Positions 55,501-64,000 of a stretch of DNA of 64,000 nucleotides are shown here, in pieces. Under the pieces are notes generated by a model, which worked only from the letters and a program-made list of their open reading frames with translations, did not search any database and was not told the DNA's origin. The DNA comes from Chara braunii (lineage: Eukaryota > Streptophyta > Charophyceae > Charales > Characeae), in NCBI GenBank assembly GCA_003427395.1, contig BFEA01000318.1, forward strand, positions 84,414 to 148,413, written 5' to 3'. A program made the translations under genes and the position numbers. The first letter of the stretch is position 1. The number at the start of each line of letters is the position of its first letter.

Positions 55501-58120
55501 GCCGCAACTTTGGCTTGTGGGGGGCTTACCGACCACGGGCAGTCCACAGGCATCTCTGACTACAGTACAACCGGTTGGCCCACGGCATATGCCAACGATC
55601 GACCTATCACAACTGCGGCTTGTGGCGGGATTACCGACCCCGGGTAGTCCGCAGGCATCTTCAAGCACTGTTCAATCGGATACAGTCGTGGCTGACACAG
55701 CAACGGTCGACCCATCACAACTTCGGCTAGTGGTGGGTTTACCGACTGCAGCCAGGCTACAGGCGTCCCTCAGTACACTGCAACTGGGTACAGCCGTGGC
55801 TCACACATCAGCGACTGGCCCATCACAAATTCGGCCTGGGGTGGGCGTACCATCCACAGGCAGTCCATAACCATCTCTGAGTATAGTACATCAGGATACA
55901 GCCACCGCTAATAAAAATGGCCCGCAGCTGCAGAAGGGGAAGGGAGTAGAGGTGCCTGGGGGAGTGCTGGAGGATGGACATGGAGAACGAAATCACGACA
56001 TAGGTCAGACGCAGCATGCTAACCAAATGCAGTCCGGGGGGACAGGGGAATCGGGGGATCAGGATCACCCCACAACGCTCCTGCCCTCCACCTCGCGCAC
56101 TACTGTTCACACCCCCATGTCCCTCTCCATTTTCAAACATCTGCAGAAACTTCAATGAGGCCACTTGAAAGGAATGAACAGGCTCTTGAAGAACGACTAC
56201 ATACAAAACATTGCCTCTGGCTTTAAAAACTTGCTCTCGCCCGAAACCCACGCCCCGACCCAGTCATCACATAGCCACCAAACCCAGGGTATAAAGCCCC
56301 ACCAGAAGGTCAAACCTTTGCCTCTAATGCAGTCCGGGTAGGGGCACAGGCAGGAAAGCGAAGACACATATTGCCGACGGTAAATCAAGCAGAAACAACA
56401 TATCGACGTGGACCATGCACCCGGGGATGAACAGACCAGCGAACAGGGGCGACAGAACACAAACCAAATACTGCCTGCCACACTGCCTGGTACACAACGG
56501 TACCAAGAAATGTTGAGGGAACAAGCGCAGGCAGAAGAAGATCTGTGGCAGATGGTGGCGAGGAGGAAGGCCGCTCAGGACAAAATGCCGACGAAAGAAA
56601 CCTCCTTCTGAAACACGTTGTCGGAACTGCACTCACTCTCTCACTCAGACGCGGATTCGGATGTGGATTCGGACTCGGATTCTGAGATGGAAGATGAGGT
56701 AGAAAATGACACCTCGAGCGGGGACTTGCCAAAACTCTCTTCCCCCGTGGGAGCGGCTCTTACCGCAGATCAACAGACCCTATTTCACCATCTGGCAATA
56801 CAGCAGATGGTGCACCTCCAAAAACAGCAGGAGGAATGGCAGGAGGAATGGGAGCACCTCCGCATGCGCAGGTCTGTCCCCGACGATAGCACTGACGGGG
56901 AAGGGGGGGACTACATGGGCCAGGAACTACTCCGACAACAACTCCGAGGAGTACAACACTGCATATGTATCCAAAGACAAGAACTCAGACTCTTGGACAC
57001 ACTTGACCACCAACACAAGCAATAAGAGGGCCGGTACTGGCAAACGCACGTCATGAATGACCCTTCCCACAGGCTGCGACCCCACTGTGATCCCGGGACC
57101 GCAGCCCGCTGCACGGAAGGAGGCACACATCCGGACCAAGACCTTATAATGTCAGAGGCACAACGCTTTGAAGAAAATGTGACTGCTCAGCCCACACATC
57201 CCTCACTAGGCATACACCCGGCGTATGACTGTGACATGGGGTCTGAGGTACTCCCACCTCACAACGGAGAGGGGGTTCACCGAGCTCAAGACCTTGTAAT
57301 GGAATCAGTTGCGGCGCAGCCTGAACTAGGCAGTCGAATTGACCAAGAGACACAGATGAAATATGAACAGCCAAACAGCCAGGATAAGCAGCAACACCAG
57401 CTAGTTAGGGACAAACACGTGCGAGCACGGCTCAAGGAGCTCACTGACTAGATATTGCGGAACTCGCTGGCCCCGTCAGGCAGATCCCTCGCCGACATCA
57501 TCCCCCCTCTCCATTGGGAGAGAATCCGCCGGAGAATCATGGGTAACACTCCAGTATAACAATCAGTGAATCAATACCACGCAATGCTGGACATAAATTG
57601 GGGCGTGATGGCAAGGGCTATCATCACCACAGTGGTTGATTTTCTAGATGAACTAAACAAAAAAACAGCGGGCTACACATCCTCAGATCAAATGATCCCG
57701 ATGCAAGGGAGGGGGGACAAAATGGGGATATACACTGGGGACAGACAGTTCTGGCCATCAGTGTTAGTGGAAAACATTGGTGCTGTGCTCCGCCTCAATC
57801 CTCAGGACCAAGGTGGCCAGATGGTCCATGCCTCCCCCCCCATAATGCAATGGATTCCTGCTGGCCTTTTGGCCAAAAATAAGTTACAGACACCACACAC
57901 GGCCGAAGGGGCCCCCATGCTGGAGACGGTGATAAGGATGCTCTCTAACAAGAACCCAAAAAAAGGGCTGCAAGCGACAGACTCAAAGGAATCTGAACCA
58001 GACTCAGAATCGGATGAAGATTTTGAACTGGAACTCTCTCCTCGACAAGTGATACCCGCCCGGTCACTACAGCCTCCCGAGTCATTGTCACACACTGTGA
58101 GGCAGGTGGAAACAGCATAA
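52521..58120 (+). pseudogene. LINE ORF1 protein, very long and broken
   Basis: The N-terminal part (52521-53040) has a globular region, with a frameshift near 52615, ending in FPIKFTIPGG. A zinc knuckle follows at 53020-53075 (CYACKEKGHLCIDTRC: C-x2-C-x4-H-x6-C, wider than CCHC). Gln/Pro-rich sequence comes next, then a 1.08-kb duplicated block (53701 and 54784 copies) and 36-residue repeats (54603-54711 and 55312-55870). The end has an Asp/Ser run (SDADSDVDSDSDSEMED) at 56640-56695, a Gln-rich helical region and a conserved-looking C-terminal domain (57566-58120). At least six nonsense codons or shifts break it. Confidence 0.7.
55312..55870 (+). repeat. 108-bp (36-residue) tandem repeats in LINE ORF1
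   Basis: The ACCGACxxC motif recurs at 55312, 55420, 55528, 55633, 55741 and 55849, spacings 108, 108, 105, 108 and 108. Each unit encodes a version of LPTxGSPQASLSTVQ-DTAVADT-DPSQLRLVVG. Earlier units lie at 54603 and 54711. Confidence 0.85.
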
Positions 58121-58290
58121 ACAGACGGGGGCTACACGAACGTAATAAACTCAATATGCAAGCATAACACATGATGCAGTGTGCAGTGTACCAACCACCC
58201 CTGCCGTCACCCCCGATGCCGCCGCCTCCTGACCCCGGGGTGCAGCCTCCACTCAGACGCCCCCCACAATGGATGCGCGAAATTTCTTGA

Positions 58291-59109
58291 ATGGACCTGG
58301 ACTTTAGAGCCCTCAACCTCATCGGTCTGGCCCAGGCCTCTCATGAAAAAAAAGATGCAATTTGGAAGATGTTTAGAGTGGAAGGATCGATTACCTGGCC
58401 AGATGCCATTTGCGTGCAAGAAACTCACCTGACACACTCACCCGCTCACAGAGCTAAGGAAAAATGGGTTTGGCCGTTTTCGTCCTTCTCAGCCCCGGCG
58501 AGATCAGGCGCATCCACAGGGGTAGCCATATGGATTCCCCCCTCGTCGAGACTCACCCCGCTGGACTACGAATACAACGGCCAAAATGGCAGATTGGTAT
58601 ACCTAAGAGCAATGCTGGGGGATGAGGAGATAGGCATAGTGAGTTTATATGGTCCAAACGACCCCCTGGAGAGCGTAGAATTCCTGCAGCAAATCCAGCA
58701 GGAGCTCCCAACTGGCCCACCCCTCATCATAGCAGGGGACTTTAATGTCACCCCGAACCCCCTCATGGATAGAAGGTCCACCATAGCCTCGCAGGGACAA
58801 CCCCCCCCCCATGAAAGGTGGGCCCCGGATGTGGACATGATCTCTAGATTTACGGCCACACTGAGACTGAAAGATACATATAGAATACTGCACCCTACGA
58901 AACGAGCATACACATGCGTCAGATCCAGAGGTGCAGCAGGCAGATCTAACTCAAGGATAAACCTCTTCCTTATCTCTGAAGAATTGGTGGGGACACAAGC
59001 ACTGACAGAAATCATGGCCTTCAGTCCCTGCAAATCTTTTGATCATAGAGGAATTGTTCTAGGCCTCTCATTCCACTCTGTCATTGAAAAAGGCCCTAGC
59101 TTTTACTAG
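58291..59109 (+). CDS. LINE endonuclease domain (ORF2 N-terminus)
   Basis: An exonuclease-endonuclease-phosphatase fold of the APE type. It reads DAICVQETHLT (catalytic Glu), GIVSLYGPND, LIIAGDFNVTPN (Asp-Phe-Asn), SRINLFLISEEL and SFDHRGIVLGL (the His of the SDH motif; the Ser position is Phe). The frame is open across 272 codons and stops at 59107. Cuts by this domain prime reverse transcription in LINEs. Confidence 0.9.
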   Translation: MDLDFRALNLIGLAQASHEKKDAIWKMFRVEGSITWPDAICVQETHLTHSPAHRAKEKWVWPFSSFSAPARSGASTGVAIWIPPSSRLTPLDYEYNGQNGRLVYLRAMLGDEEIGIVSLYGPNDPLESVEFLQQIQQELPTGPPLIIAGDFNVTPNPLMDRRSTIASQGQPPPHERWAPDVDMISRFTATLRLKDTYRILHPTKRAYTCVRSRGAAGRSNSRINLFLISEELVGTQALTEIMAFSPCKSFDHRGIVLGLSFHSVIEKGPSFY

Positions 59110-59853
59110 TTCAATACCTCGCTGCTTAAATTGTTAACCTTGAAAAGCCTCATCAATGACTTCTGGAGGTACTGGGAATCAAAGAGGGTCACGACAGCCT
59201 CAAAGGTGGCCTGGTTTAACGATAGGGTGGCATAGCTAAGGGAGCGGATTAAGAAATTTTCCATAAACCACGCGAGAGAGAAAAGAACAGTGCTCGACAA
59301 CCTGCTGAAACAGCTGGAAAATTAGGACGCCGAGCTACAGTCCGAACCCCTGGACGATGCAACCTACCATACGCTACAGGCTGCCAGAGAACACCTTCAG
59401 GCATATCTGGTCACCTAAGCAGAGGCATGGCGCGTCCAGGCACGCATATGAAAACAAGACACAGACGGCACAATGGCGAAAATTTTCTTTCAGAAAACCA
59501 AAGCCAGAGCGAGGCAAGTGGTGGTGTCCTCCCTTTGCCACCCTTTCGACAACTCAATCCCTGACGCCATTAACGCATACTCTATTGTAGATTATGCGGC
59601 ACAATACTACCAAAGACTTTACGCCTCAGAGTCAGCACAGTGGGGGGCACAAAGCCTGGCAGAAGCGAGACAATCAATGCTGGAACGTCTACCAGCAATG
59701 TTGTCCACGGCCCAGCGGGATCTGCTGGAAGCTCCGCTAACAACGGATGAGCTGTTGGAAGTACTGAGGGGCATGGAAGATAAAAAGACCCTGGGCCTCG
59801 ACTCCTTCCCGAAAGAAGTTCTGGCTTCAAAACTAAGCCACCTTCCAAGATAG
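59110..59853 (+). pseudogene. LINE reverse transcriptase N-terminal region, truncated
   Basis: Continues ORF2 with three stops (about 59236, 59323, 59417). FFQKTKARARQ, NAYSIVDYAAQYYQRLY and LLEVLRGMEDKKTLGLDSFP correspond to the region just before the RT fingers and match 13800-13600 on the minus strand. The frame is lost at 59853, before the palm, where unrelated sequence begins. Confidence 0.8.
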
Positions 59854-60430
59854 CATTGAGGTATACGTTGTCGGGACTGGTGGGTCCCGAGTAACTTCCC
59901 ATTACTCGAAAGATTGAATACGGACAATTTGTGCACAAGAGATAAATCTGGAATGAGGAAGCAGGAGAGAGAAAAGACAAAGGATTAGGCCGCAGAAGGG
60001 AGTGATGCCCTGAGGAGAGAACCAAAGGCGGAAAGAACTAGCGACGGCAAGCAAGCAAGCGCAAGAACAGGGGCACATAGAGCATAGCAGGAGGCCGGGT
60101 GGGCGATCGGAATGCAATAAGACTAAGGTCAAAGGGCCCTTTGAACTAGCAATTGCAGCGCGACAGGAATAAGGGAATGAGGAAGTCGAGGGATGGACGG
60201 CCAGAAGCCGCGGGAAGCCAGGAAATGAGGGGCCAACATGGGGGCTACCTATGGGAGCCTCGGAGCCAAGGCTCACGACCAAAAAGATCGGCACGCACAA
60301 GGCGCGAGGAAAGACTAAGGAGAGAGGTCGCTATAGGGCGACAAGACGTCCAAGGGGCATGGGACACCTCGTGGAAAGGCACCCGGGGCCACATGAGACT
60401 AAGTAAAAATAATGGCGTCCGGGGCGAAAT

Positions 60431-60560
60431 GTGTCGGGGACCGCCGACGGGACTAAGTGTCGGGGACCACCGGNGGGACTAAGTGTCGGGGACCGCTGAC
60501 GGGACTAAGTGTTGGAAACCACCGATGGGACTAAGTGTCGGGGACCACCAACGGGACAAG
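60431..60560. repeat. 26-bp tandem repeat, about five units
   Basis: Units of CGGGGACCGCCGACGGGACT plus AAGTGT with a few changes. The last unit is degraded. Confidence 0.85.
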
Positions 60561-61155
60561 TAGCGGGGACATGTGAAAGTCCCAAGAAGAAACGGCGGCA
60601 CCTCATGAGGGAAAAATAATAAATGCAAGGTGCACCATCAAGATCGACATCTTGACGACCAAGAATATTAGCACCACTTGTGCAAGTACTAGTGGTGACA
60701 AACGGGGAGGCCAGAAGGAAAAGGAAAAGCAAAGAAAACTGAAGTGGGAGGCATGNGAGCAATCCGAAAAATCTCGGATCAGCCTCCCCCAAGAAAATAG
60801 AGTCAAATAAGACCCCATGTGAAAAATAGCCCTCCGGGAGAAAATCGGAGTAGGAGTGACCATTGTGGGAGAAGTGTAGGAAAAAAAGGAGGCTCCCATG
60901 AGCATGGAAAGACCATTATTGCAGTCCGAGAAATAACGGACTCCACCTTGGGCATAGGGAGGGCCAAAACTAAGAGGAAGAGGGTAGAAAAGGGCCGTAA
61001 TGGCCACTTGACACTTGACATGATAGAAAAAAGAGAGAAAAGAAAAGAAAATGGGGGAGAATAAGACAAAAAGAGTGAGAGGGAGTAAGTGAGTGGGCTG
61101 TCAGTAGGGACTGTCGTAGGTAGGGACTGACAGGTCCCTACTGTCCAAGAAAGGA

Positions 61156-61206
61156 GGAAAAAAGAAAAGAAAAGAAAAGAAAAGAAAAGAAAAGAAAAGA
61201 AAAGAA
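61156..61206. repeat. (AAAAG)n microsatellite
   Basis: About ten AAAAG units. Confidence 0.9.
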
Positions 61207-63734
61207 GACCTTAACGGTAAAAAACGGACACTTGGGGAGATTCATCCGTGATCAGATTCATTCTGGAATATGGCGGTTACAAAGGACTTGGATTTTCTTT
61301 GATTTTTGTAGAGAAAATCAAAGAGAATCAAGGTATCTTGCAACCGGAATAAAACGGAATACATGCATGAGGAGAAACACATGTTTTAGGTGCATCCGGA
61401 GCCAAAATCAAGGTCGGATGCACTTGGGAATTGGCCGTTTCTTTTTCTTTTTGAGTAGGAGTTAGCTGTGGGGCATTGGGGCTAAGGAATTAACCCCCAT
61501 TGCAGTACGAGTTGCAACGAACTGCATGGGGGAGAGAAAACACGTGTTCTAGGTGCATCCGGAGCCAATATTGAGTCCGGATGCACTATAAAATTTAATG
61601 CTTCATTTTCTTTTAACATGGGGCAAGTTGTGGGGTTGTGGGTGTGGAAAACAACCATGACTGCAGTCCGAAGAATAACAGACAGCATGAGGATGCCAAC
61701 GCCAATGGGAAATAGTCTACGGCAAACCCGGAAAGGCTAGAAAGGAACAATTTCGGCGAGGGACAAGTAAAGACGGTAAACGGCAACCGTGAGATGAGAT
61801 CTCACAGTCTATAAAAATTGGCACACATATAGAAATGATGGGACCACCAAAGGCAATGGGCTAAAAAAAAATAAAAACGAAACGCCGTCCGGGATGTTGT
61901 CGGGACCAAATGGGTCAAAATAATAAAAATCGAAAAACGGGACACGCGTCGGCGGGACCGCCGGCGGGAGAAAGAAATTGAGCTAGCGTGTACGAAAATG
62001 GNGGGGACTTGGGATGTCCTAAGGGAACTATGAGCAAACACAAGGAATAATTGTGCAAGCAAACGGCACCGTCGAGATCGAGGATCTAGACGGTGGAAAA
62101 TATTAGCACCACTAGTGTGTGGGAGCAAGTGGGAGAGCCATGAGAGAAAGAAAAATGAAATAAGGATGTTGGGAAGGTTTTCCAGCAGCCCGGAATATCT
62201 CGTACTAGCAAGGCATAAGAAAATAGAGCCTTGAGAGGCTCAACATGAGAAAAAGGCTGCCCTTAGAAAATCGGAGGAAAAAGGGCTCAAAATTGGGCAA
62301 ACGAAAGCAAAACGGAGCTCCCTAGGAACATGGGGGTGCCATTATTGGAATCCGAAATGTAACGGCCAAATAACAGCCATGAACTTGGCCTTGAATGAGG
62401 CCCTAGGGCCTAGAAAGAGGGTGCACAACAGTTTGACACTTGTCACAACATAAATAAATTAAAAAAAAAAAAAAGAGAGAAAAAGGAGGGAGAATGAGAC
62501 AGAAAGGGAGAAAAGTGGGGGAGAGTGTGCCGGCCTATTGGGACCTGCACAGTAGAGACTTGCAGGTCCCAACAGTGACCTCATCCCTCATAGAATGAGG
62601 GAGGGCAATCCGGATTGCGGAGATATGACCCTTAGGACCATATCTCAATAAAATATGAATTAAAAAGTTGAAAATGAGAGAAAATGCAAAAAGGAAGTGG
62701 CCGGTTTTCTTTTGGGCCATGAATCTGAGATCAGCTCTCATGGTAGAGAGGAACTAGCCGTTTTTTGTGGGCCAGCTCAAAACGACTAGCTCCAAAATGA
62801 GGTGGCAGCCCAAAATGGAAAGAAACTAAAAAGGAAAAAGGACAAAACAGTGTATTTGGCCCAAAAAGAGAGCCAGATGCACCAAAAATTGAAAAACTGA
62901 ACCTAGGGGCTCAAAATTGAAGCAAGGGCTACTAGGGGGTAGCTCGGATTATTGCTGACCTTGGATCTCAGCCAGATCCAAGGCTGAAAATGTGCCGCCA
63001 TATGGAAAAATGCTCCGACGTACTCAAAAGTGGGCCTTTTTCTTTCAAGTATTGTTGCCCCTTGGGCATTAGGACCCTAGGGAGCAGCATTTGAGCAATG
63101 AAAAAGAGGCCGGGGTAGGCCAAGAGGCAGTCCGAGTTGGTACCAATCACTTGAACTGCATGTACTTAGCCAAAATGAGACCCAGGTACCTCCAGGAGGG
63201 CCTAGTGAGGGGATTTTGCCTTGGGGGTACCTCGGTTCACCTCAAGGCTTATGGGGAGGCTCATGGGCTGGCCGGACTGCTGGTTTCAGCCTACATAAGC
63301 TGAGGATGCAGTCCGCCACTCTCACATTTGCATGAGGAGTGCCCATGCTGCCCAAGTGAGCTCACAGGAGCACCTTTGCACTTGGAGTGAGAGGGGAGGA
63401 GCCCATGCTAGTGGGAGAGCTTAGAGGAAACTAGGAGGTAATGGGGAGGACTCTAGAGGATAGTGATGGTGGGAGAGACACTTGGGAGGTGATCCGCCAT
63501 ATCCCTCCTGGGTGTAGGAGAGAAGGTGAAGCTAGAGGAGCCCCATTAGCCCTCCTAGAGGGAAGGACTCTGTAGCCATAGCTAGAGGAGCTTGCCATAG
63601 CCTGAGAGAAAGCAAGGGAGGAGGAGAGAAAGGCTTGGAGAAGAAGGAAGCCATAGCCAAGAGGGGATTGTGCAAGAAGGAGAAGCTTCATCAAGAGGAC
63701 ACCAACATCAAGGAATCAACAAGGTGAGAGGGAG

Positions 63735-63985
63735 GAAGAGACTTCTTTTCCTTCATCTTCTTCTTCTTCTTCTTCTTCTTCTTTTTCTTCTTCATCTTCT
63801 TCCTCCTCTTCTCCTTTTTTCTCTCCTCCTTCTTCTTTCCCTTCTTCTTCCTCACTCCCTCCTTCTTTCTTCTCTTCTCTCCCCTCCTCACCTCCTCCTT
63901 CCTCCCCTTCACTTTCACTCTCTTTGTCTTCCTCCCTTCTTCTCCATCTCCATCTCCCTCATCTCTCTCCCCTCCTCCTCCACCC
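63735..63985. repeat. Polypyrimidine (CTT/CTC)n tract
   Basis: A nearly pure C/T strand of about 250 bases with CTT repeats at the left. It could be a purine tract if the element is read on the minus strand. Confidence 0.85.
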
Positions 63986-64000
63986 CCTCTTACTTCACCT

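Larger units (their letters stand above)
59868..64000. repeat. Non-coding repeat of unknown class, possibly a long LTR
   Basis: After the LINE break the sequence starts TGTCGGGACTGGTGGGTCCCG, a TG start with a 6-bp hairpin. It holds a 26-bp tandem array, (AAAAG)n, two diverged copies of a block (60560-61160 and 62000-62590, sharing AATATTAGCACCACT and a GGGACCTGC/GCAGGTCCC-type hairpin), and a shorter duplication with AGGTGCATCCGGAGCCAA at 61391 and 61550. No ORF over 140 codons has protein character. No second LTR or PBS lies inside the window, so the class is open. Confidence 0.4.

Noticed and set aside
54355-55870. The Pro/Thr/Ser-rich repeats as a host cell-wall or mucin-like gene.
   Set aside because: They lie in frame order between a zinc-knuckle LINE ORF1 and the LINE endonuclease, and lack a signal peptide.
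63691-63918. A lysine-rich minus-strand frame.
   Set aside because: Direct product of the CTT/CTC tract, not a gene.

Overview
The window is repeat-packed nuclear DNA of a eukaryote with a large, transposon-rich genome. Ty3/gypsy elements primed by initiator-Met tRNA, LINEs with zinc-knuckle ORF1 proteins, TIR elements with TTA/TAA target duplications and U6 retropseudogenes fit a plant or streptophyte alga, but the species cannot be fixed from sequence alone. I see no convincing host single-copy gene. Almost every coding stretch belongs to a mobile element and most are broken. The window also carries assembly marks: N runs, identical N positions in two LTR copies, and an unremoved Nextera mate-pair junction at 51507-51544.

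Layout. 1-11687: element A, a minus-strand Ty3/gypsy element (5' LTR 9267-11687, PBS 9255-9266, Gag, PR, RT, RNase H, PHD-integrase, then ORFs X, Y and Z; its 3' LTR runs off the window start). 11811-13994: minus-strand LINE reverse transcriptase. 13995-15232: integrase end of a second Ty3/gypsy lineage with a chromodomain-like tail. 15233-22397: two TIR elements (16371-16811, 21393-21968), two U6 pseudogenes, small foldback repeats, microsatellites and a LINE 3' end. 22398-47884: element C, a plus-strand relative of A, inserted in a LINE with a GTAT target duplication. Its integrase is split by a 12.4-kb insertion at 30347-42762 with a GCGG target duplication. 47885-51500: repeats. 51545-59853: a LINE with a very long ORF1, an endonuclease and the start of an RT. 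59868-64000: non-coding repeat DNA of unknown class.

The main result is the lineage represented by A and C. Comparing the two diverged copies suggests one shared plan: a single-frame Gag-PR-RT-RNase H polyprotein that ends at a conserved stop; a separate ORF with its own ATG encoding a PHD finger fused in front of integrase; then two or three further ORFs (X, Y, Z) after integrase that I cannot match to known families. The downstream ORFs are joined by ATGA or TAAATG overlaps, as if translated by termination-reinitiation. In both copies the boundary between the internal region and the 3' LTR is a near-perfect palindrome rather than a purine tract. A PHD finger ahead of integrase could target chromatin, much as chromodomains do in chromoviruses.

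The second notable object lies inside the 12.4-kb insertion: about 2.1 kb (39130-41275) made of more than 20 short hairpins with CCCG-type cores, arranged in three to four repeated super-units, with G-U-compatible changes in the stems. The same insertion holds tandem 1.5-kb units with antisense exon-like segments that keep protein-level similarity and splice-donor-like ends.
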